From: Cudoniella acicularis
Lineage: Eukaryota; Ascomycota; Leotiomycetes; Helotiales; Helotiaceae
Length of the DNA stretch: 30,916 nucleotides
Reading direction: 5' to 3'
Assembly: GCA_013054445.1 (NCBI GenBank)
Contig: JAAMPI010000593.1
Location: 1-30,916, forward strand
Below are positions 1 to 9,654 of this stretch, piece by piece. The notes beneath the pieces are model-generated. The model did no database searches and was not told where the DNA came from. It saw only the letters and a list, made by a program, of their open reading frames with translations. Made by a program: the position numbers and the translations under genes. The first letter of the stretch is position 1; every line of letters begins with the position of its first letter.

Positions 1-487
1 GTCTTCCGTACGGCAAGGGCACCACATATTCGTCGATGGCTTGCAGCGAGCAAGGGAGCTCAACGCCTCTAAATCGATGGCGTGGTAAGAAGTTGAGTCC
101 TGAGTTCGAGCGGAGTGCTTTTGACTGGGGCAGCAGATCTGCGGGGGATAAACAATCTGATAGCTCAGCCTGTCCGTCGTTTATCAGCTTGACAGAAACA
201 GCCGTTGCCCAAGCCAGTTTCAAGAGCTCAAGCGTAGAGCTCCTGATATATGCTTGTCAACAAAACTATCTTCGCTTCCAATTTTCAAGCAATTCGATAC
301 TCAATCCTCTTGAAAATTCAATCATTACCTTTCATCGATCGAATACCACTCTTTCTTGAGACTGTTTGGAAAGAATTGTCATTAGGAATCTACCCCTGCC
401 CGCCATCATTCCTCGGCATCGATAAGGGGCTCCCCACTACGAACCGAATTCTTCGCAGAACATCCCTCTATCGATAATCAGCATAAT
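1..487. other. Intergenic / 5' flank, no supported gene
   Basis: Short open frames exist here (for example 36-359 on +), but none has family resemblance, convincing composition or splice signals. The stretch probably holds the promoter and 5' UTR of the gene that starts near 488. I see no tRNA, repeat or clear regulatory motif. Confidence 0.4.
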
Positions 488-2004
488 ATGATAACAACCT
501 TCCCGCGCGACAACGCGTCAAATGTTTGGCATCCTTCTTCATCTTTCACCTCTATCTTAAAAATGCATCTCACCAAGTCTCATGCTGGGAGTTCTTCATC
601 GCCCGGATGCGGGTCACTCGACCCAAGCAAGCTCGAAAGACTAGCCTTAGCATGCCGGTCAACATCTAAGGAACTTCAGCGCAGCCTATCCATTTCATCT
701 GACAGCTCTGTACCGAGGATGATGGATAATCATTTTGGATTGTCAACATCCGAGTCCGACATATCTATCGAAAACTTCCTGGCCAGTGAGGCTTTAGATA
801 CCGACGCAATTTGGGATATCTGGTTCTCTCCGAAAGAAGAGCCATCATCTCTACGAAGTCCATTCTACGTCGACTCAACCCCTCTGCTCCCCAAATTTTA
901 ACTACCAGGTCACCTCTTCACCCTCAGTGCTCTGCCCCGAGGCTCCCGCAGCATAATCAAGACTCAACGCTGTCACCCTATAACCGCAACTTCGCCTCCA
1001 CTAACCTCTCCTCACTGAACCTCTCGCCGGAACCGCTCAATATTTCACCCGAGACCCCGGGGAACCTCTGCCGCTCAGACGCAACCCGCACACTCCGACG
1101 TTCCCCACAACACTTGGATGTTCCAACACCTCCAAAACAACCTCAACCCCAACCACAACATCCATACTCGCCATTCCCTCCTTACTGCTCCCCTCAGCCT
1201 CAACCACAACCCCAACATCAATCACAGCACCATTACCAATATCTACACCATGACCACCCCAACGAGGCCCAACACACGCCACATAAGTCCTGTCCTAGCG
1301 CCTGGTCTCCACGTATCGAGTTACGCCAAAATAATGCTCGTACACGGGCTTACACTACACCGCCACGACCTGCTCCCCCTCCCCACAAACCACGGATGAG
1401 ACCTCAGCTTCAAAATTCTTCCAATCTGAATGCTTACACTACGCTGTCGCCTTCGCTGTCGCCGCAGTCGTCGAGTGCTTCGCATCTGTATAGTACGTTG
1501 CCTTCATTTTCACTTGCCACTTCCTACACACCTATGAATCATACCCTCTCACAAAAGCGAACTATGTGCTAATAGCCACCTCTCACACAGTGCGTTCAGC
1601 ACCCACCTCGCCCAACTCCATCATAAACCATCATAACAATAATAACCACCATAACAGCCACCAATTACGCCCACGAACCCAAACCTTAACCTCCAGCCCC
1701 ATTCCTCCCCTTCCACTCACACCCACCTCCCAAACACCCCACGAACTAATGGCCCTCATGTCTCAACAAAAAAAACTTCTTCTTCGACGATGATGACCCT
1801 GACAAAGTCGAGAAACCAAGTATCCGCAGAGGAATAAAAAATCTAGTGTCTCCTGGTTCTGATAAAGCGCAGCGAGTTAGCGATAGGAGTGACAGGTTTC
1901 GAGGGGAGGGGAGAGATGTGAGTGGAGGGAACGAGGGGAAGAGGATTATGAGGATGAAGGCGAGGAGTGTTAGTGCTTTGAAGGGAATTCTCTGGATGAA
2001 GTAA
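488..2004 (+). CDS. Hypothetical Pro/Gln/Ser-rich protein, frame broken at an A8 run
   Basis: I do not recognise this gene. My model has exons 488-868, 928-1492 and 1591-2004, about 452 residues once one base is skipped in the A8 run at 1768-1775. The second intron (1493-1590) is strong: GTACGT donor, TGCTAAT branch site, CACAG acceptor, and it restores frame exactly. The first (869-927) has a weak GTCGAC donor but a good TTTTAAC plus pyrimidine-rich CAG end. The protein starts with a Ser-rich acidic segment, then has long Pro/Gln/His-rich low complexity with QPQPQPQ and HHNNNNHHN runs. It ends in FFFDDDDPDK followed by a basic tail (RIMRMKARSVSALKG). As written, the third exon stops at 1791-1793, just after the A8 run; with seven A it reads SQQKNFFFDDDD. 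It looks disordered and possibly nuclear. The start could instead be the Met codon at 563. The exon model, especially intron 1, is uncertain. Confidence 0.55.
1768..1775 (+). other. A8 homopolymer, frame-shifting site 1
   Basis: Eight A follow a C, in the phase CAA AAA AAA CTT. The zero frame ends six codons later at TGA. Skipping one A opens a frame with an acidic DDDD segment and about 75 further codons to TAA at 2002-2004. Confidence 0.8.
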
Positions 2005-2845
2005 GGCCTAGGTGGGATTTGCTTAGAGTTTCAGTTCGAGTTTGGGTTTCTTTTCTTTTTCTTTTCTTTTCTTTTGTTTTTGCCTTTGTTATGGGGAGGT
2101 GGTGTTAGGGCTATGGTGATGAGAGGACTGATTGATTGATTGACGGGTAAGATGCTCACGACGAAAAGAAAGAAAAAGAGTTGCATGATTTACGAATACT
2201 GCAGCCATTAGCTAAGACGGAATGCTGCAAAGTAGGACAGGATATGATAGTGGGCGCCAAAAAGGGTATTTCTTTTGGTTTTTTCTTCACTATTTTATGA
2301 ATATGGGCGAGAAATAGAGAGGGGCACTGATGCTGGAAAACAGAACAGCACCTTGTTGGGTTGGGAAAGGTTTTCTTTTGTGTTGAGGTTTAACATGTAT
2401 TGTGGTATTATTATGTATTGATGGATGGTGGAGTTGGATAATGATTGAATTGATTGATGTACGGTTTATGGATTATTTTGTCGGGATATTAACGAAACGG
2501 AAACGAGAAAGGGGCCGATTAGTTGCAAGGGGGAAAATTTAATGTATTATGTGCTAAATTATACTTATTTTTCCTGTTTATTTGCTGCGTTATGGGTTGT
2601 GACATTTATCGCAATGTTGTGAATTCTCGACATACGTAGAGATTTTCACCTAGTGCGCATCTTTTTACTATATCAATTCGCCTTCGGTGCGTGCTTGATG
2701 TTTGCTCAGATCTCAAGAACTTCTGTGCTGTTTCTTGAAAGCCGTTCCCAGGCATTCTGTCGCATGAGGCGGTTGGAAACTGAACTTGGAAGAGTTCTCT
2801 CTTTTCCTTCAGAGAAATGGCCGCCTTGAGCTAGATTTCATTGTC
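2005..2845. other. Intergenic region between convergent genes
   Basis: This is the 3' flank of the first gene and of the Zn2Cys6 factor, which ends at 2846 on the minus strand. It is AT-rich with low-complexity stretches: a T/C tract of TTTTC-like units (about 2047-2081) and repeated TGATTGA/GATTGA words near 2129-2145 and 2440-2460. No gene is supported. Confidence 0.5.
2047..2081 (+). repeat. Pyrimidine tract with TTTTC-like units
   Basis: The run alternates T4-5 and single C and ends in TTTTGTTTTTG. It lies just past the stop of the first gene, so it is probably 3' UTR or terminator-type low complexity rather than a mobile repeat. Confidence 0.6.
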
Positions 2846-5800
2846 TTAATTCAAGTCGAATTGGTGAAAGCCCATATTTGTTGTAAACGCCGTAGCCGGC
2901 GGGTTGGGATTGTATGCATCTTCAAAGCTAGTGCCCTCAACGAACGAATTCCACACAGCCTGATTAAAAATGTTAGTAGGCTAACAGGACCGGAGATACT
3001 TTTACGTACCCAATCAACGTTCATGTCAGGTTCAAGATCTATAAATTGCGAGTTGCTCTCTTCTGCGAACTGCTGCCCCTCTTGAGGAGCTGCACGATTC
3101 GGGGGAGCATCAGCCTTTGGTAAAACCCCCAGCAGGTCAAGCATGTGAGATATAATACGAAAAGCTTTTCGAGCTTCAAGGCAGGCTTTTTGAGAACCAT
3201 CCCAGATCTGGTGGGCAGTCTGGAGGGCTGCAATTATAGGTTCTTCCTGGTCGTTGTCTGTTCTGTGCACATACTCTGCTTTTGCGGCCCTGGAAACCTT
3301 TCTGTGCCGGAGGTCCAAACAGAGGATCATCGTTGCAAGAATGAACTCTCGATCGGTGAATGAGAACCTGTACCAATGTCGGGTTCCTCTCGTTTCGCTT
3401 CCTGGGGTGTTTTGCGCTTGGTGGTAAAGGAAATTTTGTAATGATAACAAGGCCATCGCAGACTGGATACAGCGATTTCGAGATGGTTCAAAGCGTCCGT
3501 CAAGTCTGCCTTGGGCCAGGAACTTTCGATGCAGAACACACACACCCTGATGGTACAGAATTTCAAGCTGGACTCGTCGGCTGACAAGGGACGATGGGTC
3601 ATTAGTAGAGTCTTCCAGAGAACGCATCTGGAAATATGGTGGTATTTCTGCTTGCGCACGTGCAAGTTCATCGTCGAGCTTGAGGACTCTATCATAAGAG
3701 TAAGGGATAAGCTCACTGAGCAGATCCACGATATTTCCCAACACTAGCAGAATGCTCTCTTTAGCAATCATATACGAGACAGGAGTAATCTCTGACTTGG
3801 GTCTTGAAGGCGGGAGTTCTGTTAGGCCCTCGTGCATTTCCCAATCGTGGAGGTTTCGCGGTAATTGGGTATCGTAACATATAGAACGAGTTATGCCTGG
3901 AAGGCCCATTTGAAATGACAAAAGGGCATCGAGTCGCACCACAAAGTACCTTTAATGAATTAGAACTATTTTTCTTTTCGAGGCGAGAGGATGAAGCTTC
4001 CTCCCTGCCATTTAGAATAGGAAGTTGGGGAGAAGGGCTACGGGAAAAGGTTGGGTTACCAGACACGGCGCCGCATTTCACCTTCGGTGATAGATATGTG
4101 GGGGTATTGAGAGGGATCTCTATACCGAATCAATAGACTTCTCGAATTGAATTGGATTACTCACCTGTGATAGCCCATTTGAAGAGCCACACGATTCATG
4201 ACCCCAAAAACCATCCACGCACTAGCTGCCCCGTCACTTCTGCGGGCTTGCTCCACCATGGCGTGAAAAATTAACGTCTCGAGCGTGTGCGGTGCACACT
4301 TCGTTATGTCTCCCATCACTAAGCATTGAGTAGTCCGGAGGCGGTAGAGTTTAAAAAGAGATCCGGAAACTCCTTCAAACTCTGGCGGTTCGTTTTCAAG
4401 TAAGTGGTATGAAAGCATGATTAGACTGAGTATTGAAAAGAGCAGGCCAAGCCACATGACTTTAGTCTGAGCTGGATGTGCCCAGTGCTCTTCATACTGT
4501 GTTGTTGTCAGCCGTGGACTGTTCGCTGGCAAAAAAAGATGGAATATAAGAGGAAACTGTTGGACGTGTCTGCCTTGATTTTATTCCATGTCATTCTGAG
4601 CTTAATAATAAAATACTGAACTATACAAGATCCCCCCAAAAATAAAATAAAAGAGACTTCTAGGAGGATTGCCGAAAATGTTACAGTAGCTGTGGCATTT
4701 TATTCAAGAAATATCTGTGTGTAAAAATGTCCATACATTGGAGCATAATCATTCATTTGTGGGACAAAGTGAAAAAGCTTTTGACATATTGATTAAATGA
4801 ATAATTACTCACCCGTTTCATAAATGTAGGTTGATGTATGATATCTGAAAACAAGTAGTTAGCGCTAGATTAACACGCTGGAGAGGAGGACTTACTGAAA
4901 GAAGGCACTGGAGAATCTGTTAGGTCAAAAAACCTCTCCAGAATCTTGTCAAGGGTAGGTTTCGCTGGGATTGTTTCCAAAAGCTCCTGAAAAGTGATTG
5001 GTTTTATAGGCCCCGAGAATATGGTGGGGCCATCAACAATACCAGGAAAGGATAGGCTGGCATCCGTGTCATCTCGTTCCTCTTGCATTTGAGTCCAAAT
5101 AATTTTAAGCTCGTTCAGCTATATAGAATTTAGCCTTAGTTCATTCTTATTTGGGCGTACTAGCAGCTACGAGTGCTAAGAGCGGCTCACCTCCTGGAAT
5201 ACGTCACCCCAATGAGTCGAACCCCTGTATTGCGAGTGGCTTTCTGTCATTTGCAGCACGCCTACGCCGTGCTGAATTTCAGTTAGGTGATGATTGTCAG
5301 TGCCGTTTGTCGCCTTCAAGGTCTTGGCGGGAAGAGGAGTAGCAGCAGAAGATGCGGGCAGTTGACTTTGACCTTGAGAAGCTAATGTTTTGACAAGACT
5401 TTCTAGCCGATCAATTCGCTGTTGCATGCTCTCGGCCTGTACTGAGCGGGTCCCAGAGGTCGCTGTCTTGCAGCTTGGAGACACTGCATAGAGACAGGCA
5501 TTGGCTTCTCCCCGAATAGAACAGTTGTGACATGGCTCTTTCCGGTTGCATTTGAGTCTGTGATTGAAGAAAATCCAGTAAGTATTCAGACTCCAAAACG
5601 AGAGAGGAGAGAGGGGAGATGAGATGAGAGGTAAAGTAAAGAGGAGGCAGGAATACTTTCGATTTTGACACTAGAACAAATTAGCGCTTTATTCTTTTCT
5701 CAGAGAATGAAACATCCTCTTATAATAAGGAATCAAAAAAGCGACAAGGAAACAAGTTGCTTACGGGAAAGCAGGAGAGTGGTGTTCGCGTGTTCTTCGC

Positions 5801-5947
5801 GGCTTTCCGCCTGTGCTTTTCCGACTGAGATCTCGTCCTCGTCCTCGTTCTCGCTCTGGTTCTGGTTGTTGATGTCGATTTCGAAGCCACGGATTTGTTG
5901 AGATCCATCCTGCAATGGAAGTTCAATGACGTCTCGCCCGCGGCCAC
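2846..5947 (-). CDS. Zn2Cys6 fungal transcription factor, nine exons
   Basis: This is a nuclear DNA-binding regulator of the Gal4-type binuclear cluster family with a fungal-specific (Fungal_trans) domain. Exons on the minus strand: 5947-5765, 5670-5657, 5557-5191, 5118-4896, 4844-4813, 4496-4165, 4119-4060, 3949-3010 and 2959-2846. They sum to 2265 nt (754 residues). The N-terminus is Arg/Ser/Thr-rich. The zinc cluster follows with spacing C-x2-C-x6-C-x5-C-x2-C-x8-C, split over three exons; the middle exon is only 14 nt and encodes the second Cys. A short coiled-coil linker (QQRIDRLESLVK) comes next. The middle domain has the family landmarks NIIHQPTF, YEEHWAHP, MGYHRD, EGEMRRRVW and LDALLSFQMGLPG. 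The C-terminus (DWAVWNSF...) is also typical. The start may instead be the Met at 5908. One intron (4497-4812) is unusually long at 316 nt. The gene is divergent from an SDR enzyme, a possible target. No ligand or pathway can be read from sequence. Confidence 0.93.
5657..5670 (-). other. 14-nt microexon in the zinc cluster
   Basis: The upstream acceptor is GCTAAT...TTCTAG (branch plus AG) and the downstream donor is GTATTC. The 14 bases encode C-Q-N-R plus two bases of the next Lys codon. Only with this exon do the flanking exons join in frame and give a complete six-cysteine cluster with canonical spacing. Confidence 0.85.
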
Positions 5948-6460
5948 AGAGTTTCTCCTCCATCACAATGACAATGTGTCTGCGGTGGAGAACTTGTTAG
6001 GAGACCCTTCAGCAAATCACTGACCTTGAAAGCTCCATAAAAAGTTGCTGCCTTGGTGCCTTGTCCACGGAGTCCGCTGTCGACATCTCGTCTCATATTC
6101 ACATTCGACCGCTATGGGTGTAACCTCCTTGCGACAAACCCCACAAGCATCAAAATCAACAACCACATAAGTCCGACTATACCCAGTGCCTTCTCCTCTT
6201 CAAATGTCCTAGGTGCTTCTTTGCGTCTTTGCTAAGATCGGTAAGTCCGGAAAGCCCGAGAGACAGGCACCATCGTCGTGGAGTTCTTATTTGTTTTGGA
6301 TTAGTAGCTATATATGTTGAGTACAGATCGAGCTGCAAGTGCATGCTAGTTAAGCAAGCGATTTATCCGTGTTTCTTACTTGCCCACCATCTCGAATCCG
6401 CCTCTTCATCATTTCAGTTGTTCAGTTGAATCCAAACGGAACCCCGCAGAAGAAATTACC
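5948..6460. promoter_or_regulatory. Divergent promoter, Zn2Cys6 factor / SDR
   Basis: About 510 bp lie between the start of the transcription factor on the minus strand and the SDR start on the plus strand. An in-frame-looking minus-strand ORF (to 5966) overlaps the 5' end of the factor, so its 5' UTR or another upstream exon may lie here. I found no clear CGG-N-CCG palindrome of the kind such regulators often bind. Confidence 0.45.
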
Positions 6461-7539
6461 ATGTCCGAGTTACGAAATCAGTTTGTTAGTCTCCCGTATC
6501 CCAGTGTCGATTGCACCGGCAGAACTATTGCGGTAGTCGGAGCAAACATTGGCCTAGGAAAGGAAGCGGTGCGCCATTTTGTACGACTGAATGCATCGAA
6601 AGTTATCATGGCAGTGCGCTCAATCGAAAAAGGAGAGGATGCCAAAATTGACATTGAAGAAACTACAAAGCGTACTGGCGTCCTTGAGGTGTGGAAACTA
6701 GATTTAACCAGTTACGCTTCCGTCCTGTCATTTGCTGCAAGACTCGAGAACGAGCCACGAGTTGACGCGGTGGTTGCCAACGCCAGCATTGCGACCCAGA
6801 AGTTTGAAATGGCAGAAGACAATGAGAGTACAATCACCGTCAATGTCATTTCTACTTTACTCCTTGTCTTACTTGTGCTTCCGATAATGCGGGCTTCTGC
6901 TGAAAGGTGGAATATCCACCCAGCGATAACAGTTGTCAGCTCAGGTATTCATTCTTGGATCAAGTTTCCAGAGTGGGAAGCCCCAAATTGTCTAGAGGCA
7001 CTCAACAACCCTAAGGCTGCTAATATGAATGACCGGTTAGTTTCCCCTGATCTTGTCAATTCATAAAAACTCCACAAGCTCACTCCAAACTAGGTACGCC
7101 GCCTCGAAGCTTCTCCAAGTATTCGCGGTTGACGAGATTGCTTCTAAAATGGGAGGCAAATCAAAAGTAGTTTTGAACATCATTAGTCCCGGACTTGTGA
7201 AGACGGCTCTTGGGCGAAATGCAACTGGCTTTACAAAGTTTTCACTGGCGCTTATGAAGTTCCTCATGGCGCGGACCCCTGAGATGGGAAGTCGAACACT
7301 TGTGCATGCGGCGACTGCTGGCCCCGAATCTCACGGCAAATATTTCACGGATTGCGATATCACGCTGTCAGTATTTCCTATCACTGGAAGTCGACATGCT
7401 TCACCTCACTGACATCGATAGGGATTCTCGGTCTGACTTTGTGAAAAGTGCTGATGGCCTCAAGGCACAGCAGAAGATCTGGGACGAAATTGCCAAGAAA
7501 TTGGAGGCTATTCAGCCAGGTGTAACTGGAAATATATAA
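6461..7539 (+). CDS. Short-chain dehydrogenase/reductase (SDR)
   Basis: This is an NAD(P)-dependent oxidoreductase of the classical or retinol-dehydrogenase-like SDR group; its substrate is unknown. Exons are 6461-7035, 7094-7366 and 7422-7539 (966 nt, 321 residues). Introns of 58 and 55 nt use GTTAGT/TAG and GTCAGT/TAG, and the second has a CTGAC branch. Visible motifs are the Rossmann glycine motif VVGANIGLGK near residue 24, Asp in KLDLTSY, the NNAG-equivalent ANASIAT, a catalytic Ser in VVSSGIHS, and YAASK with catalytic Tyr and Lys right after intron 1. PGLVKT is the usual post-catalytic proline segment. The start ATG (ACCATG) lies 81 nt inside a longer frame and fits the usual N-terminus. 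The gene is divergent from the Zn2Cys6 factor, which is the only basis for suggesting regulation by it. Confidence 0.93.
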
Positions 7540-7925
7540 GAAAGGTCTTGGAGAGTTGGATTAGAAAGATAGCGTATTGCTTGAATGAGGTTTTGATTGT
7601 CAAAACACTTAATATTAACTAGCCTAGGAGCGATATGATATTTTTCACAACTAGATAGGCAACGTAAAGAAATCTATGCAAATGAGATCGTATGACCCGC
7701 TTAGCAGGGACTTTTGCTCTTGGTTGCCGAAGCAGAGAAACATGAGGCCTTCTATTGCCCCACGAAGGATGGATGATTTACTTTAATCCTCAAGATAGGA
7801 AAGAGAAGAAGACAATATCGTGTCCGTGATGAAGTAGAAGCAGGATCTCGTTTAAATGAGATATCAAAGGCATTTCTATCCGTTCCTAACTCCGTTACTC
7901 CAGGCTATGCAATATGCGGTGTCAC
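7540..7925. other. Intergenic region between convergent SDR and PLP2 genes
   Basis: AT-rich, and probably contains both 3' UTRs and polyadenylation signals. I see no gene, repeat or structured RNA. Confidence 0.5.
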
Positions 7926-8750
7926 CTAATCCCAATCATCATCGTCATCTGCAACGTTCGCCTGCGTCGAGCTCCCTCGAATGCCTCCCTTTTCTCTCTT
8001 CTCTTCCTCCAAATCCTCTGCATCCTTTCGCCTCTTCAAAACTCTCATGTCATTATCTTTGATTGCACCCACCTCAATTAGTAGCCCGTCAATTTCTGGC
8101 ATACCAATCCTTACACCACTTATTGTCATCAGTGTGACCACTTGTTTGACTATATCGCCCTTGTGATAGACCAATATCGTTGGGCAGTTCCGATCCGGGT
8201 ACCCTTCAATCGCCATGTCTCCTCTGATCTGACAAAACTTCAGTTCTCCATATTCGGTGGCTGCCTGCCTCCATAACTCCGTCAAGACTCTGCTCTCCAC
8301 ATTTGTACCCAAGCCACTGGTCAAGTTAACCAGCACAGGTCCATTATTGCTCGCATCTGTGACTTCTCGCGAATAATCTGGCTTCGAAATCGGATACACA
8401 GCTCCATGTATGGCTTTTTTGGTCAGAGAGGCAAGCTCTTGCGTCCGTTGTTGCCTGTACTTTTCAAGGAAATTCTCGTCTTCTAAATCTTCCAGCTCGT
8501 CAAGCTCGTCCAAATCTTTTCCTTCCAGTCGGTTTTCGTATGCGAGACGGCGGCCTTCGAGGATAGCTTCTTCGATGAGAGGAGTTGGTGAAGGGGGCTT
8601 TTCTGGAATCACGCCGTGCTTGCGGAGGATGTCATTCCTAGCAGCTTGTTAATTTTGGCTTGATTTTAATAACTAAACAACTTACCATTCTGTGTCAGCA
8701 TTTGGGTCATCTATGGGCACACTTATGCGTTCTTCCACCGGAGCAGCCAT
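7926..8750 (-). CDS. PLP2: Phosducin-like protein 2 (PLP2/PDCL3 family)
   Basis: A cytosolic thioredoxin-fold co-chaperone; the family works with the CCT/TRiC chaperonin in folding actin, tubulin and G-protein components. Exons are 8750-8686 and 8637-7926 (777 nt, 258 residues). The intron has GTAAGT and CTAG ends and splits the Trp codon of TEWNDILRKHG, a conserved N-terminal motif of this group. A helical acidic segment (LDELDELEDLEDENFL) follows. The thioredoxin-like domain spans about residues 95-205 and contains NLTSG, KFCQIRGDMAI and the signature YPDRNCPTILVY. It lacks a CxxC redox pair, as expected for phosducins. The tail is Lys/Glu-rich and ends in DDDDDWD. The gene is divergent from the ribosomal protein eS27 gene across 373 bp. 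Confidence 0.95.
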
Positions 8751-9123
8751 GTTTGTAGGAGTTGTTGCTGTTGTCGCATTCTAAGTTGCCTTGGGCACTG
8801 TGACCGCGTACCGCATGCCCAGCCAGGTACGTACCGACACCCCGCTGCAAACCGAGCAAACCGAGCACACTCCCCTCGATAGTCCGTGCACCAATTTGGC
8901 GAACCAAAGAGTTAGCACGTGACCCACACTCGGCCTTGCATTTTCCATTTTCGCTAAGGCGAGCCAGATTATTTGCCTCGAAGTCGTCCCCTCCGTGAAT
9001 CTTTCACTTTCCAGCATCGACAACGACTGACCACCGCCCTCTACGTCCCGCAAACTCTGACAATCGACGAAAGACCCGTCAGTCACTCCAAATCGATAAA
9101 ACTTTCGCCCTCCAACCGTCAAG
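8751..9123. promoter_or_regulatory. Divergent promoter, PLP2 / eS27
   Basis: A 373-bp shared upstream region holding a CACGTG E-box at 8916-8921 inside GCACGTGAC, and a C/T-rich stretch just before the eS27 start. A TATA box is not obvious, in keeping with housekeeping promoters. Confidence 0.6.
8916..8921 (+). promoter_or_regulatory. CACGTG E-box (Cbf1-type site)
   Basis: The core with flanks GCACGTGAC matches the Cbf1-type consensus. In several ascomycetes Cbf1-class factors sit at ribosomal protein promoters. The site is about 208 bp upstream of the eS27 ATG and 166 bp upstream of PLP2. Function here is inferred. Confidence 0.45.
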
Positions 9124-9654
9124 ATGGTAAGGAATTCCTTCTCCCCAGAAAGTAGATTACCCCGTGTGGTGAAGGAAATCTGGCACACGACCCAGACACA
9201 AAAGCCGCGAGAATGGAGGCACGATGGCGGCACGACATACGGAGAGTCACTGAGACGATCGGGAAGGGAATAGAGGTCGTTTTGGCATGATTGAGGGATA
9301 TCAAAATTCGCACGCTAACGTGGTGCTGCCTGGATAGGTTCTCGCAGTTGATCTCCTCAACCCAACCCCAGCCGCTGAGGCCCGCAAGCACAAGCTCAAG
9401 GTACGCAACATTCATCTGCTGTGAAGCTTTGGATATCGGAAACGCAGAATCAGAATTGACGTTTGCCACAGAACCTTGTCCCAGCTCCTCGATCCTTCTT
9501 TATGGACGTCAAGTGCCCCGGCTGCTTCACAATCACAACCGTCTTCTCCCACGCACAAACGGTCGTCATCTGCGCCGGCTGCTCAACAGTCCTCTGCCAA
9601 CCGACTGGTGGAAAGGCTCGTCTAACCGAGGGCTGCTCGTTCCGGAGAAAGTAG
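9124..9654 (+). CDS. rps27: 40S ribosomal protein S27 (eS27)
   Basis: A structural zinc-binding component of the small ribosomal subunit. Exons are 9124-9126 (ATG alone), 9338-9400 and 9472-9654, giving 82 residues, the normal family length. The N-terminus [19 protein letters not shown], the motif [10 protein letters not shown] and the second half [19 protein letters not shown] are characteristic. The zinc ribbon is the CPGC/CAGC pair. Intron 1 (211 nt) begins directly after the initiator ATG with GTAAGG and ends in GCTAAC...TAG. Intron 2 (71 nt) has GTACGC and ACAG ends. Expression is expected to be high. The large first intron after ATG is common for fungal ribosomal protein genes and may carry regulatory elements. 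Confidence 0.98.

Noticed and set aside
36..359. 107-codon ORF on + near the window start
   Set aside because: No family resemblance, no splice signals or coherent composition; overlaps another ORF in a different frame.
5217..5226. TCGAACCCCT, resembling a tRNA T-loop on the minus strand
   Set aside because: It lies inside coding exon 3 of the transcription factor and no cloverleaf can be built around it.
9127..9337. snoRNA hosted in eS27 intron 1
   Set aside because: No proper C box (RTGATGA) and D box pair, nor an H/ACA layout, could be seen.
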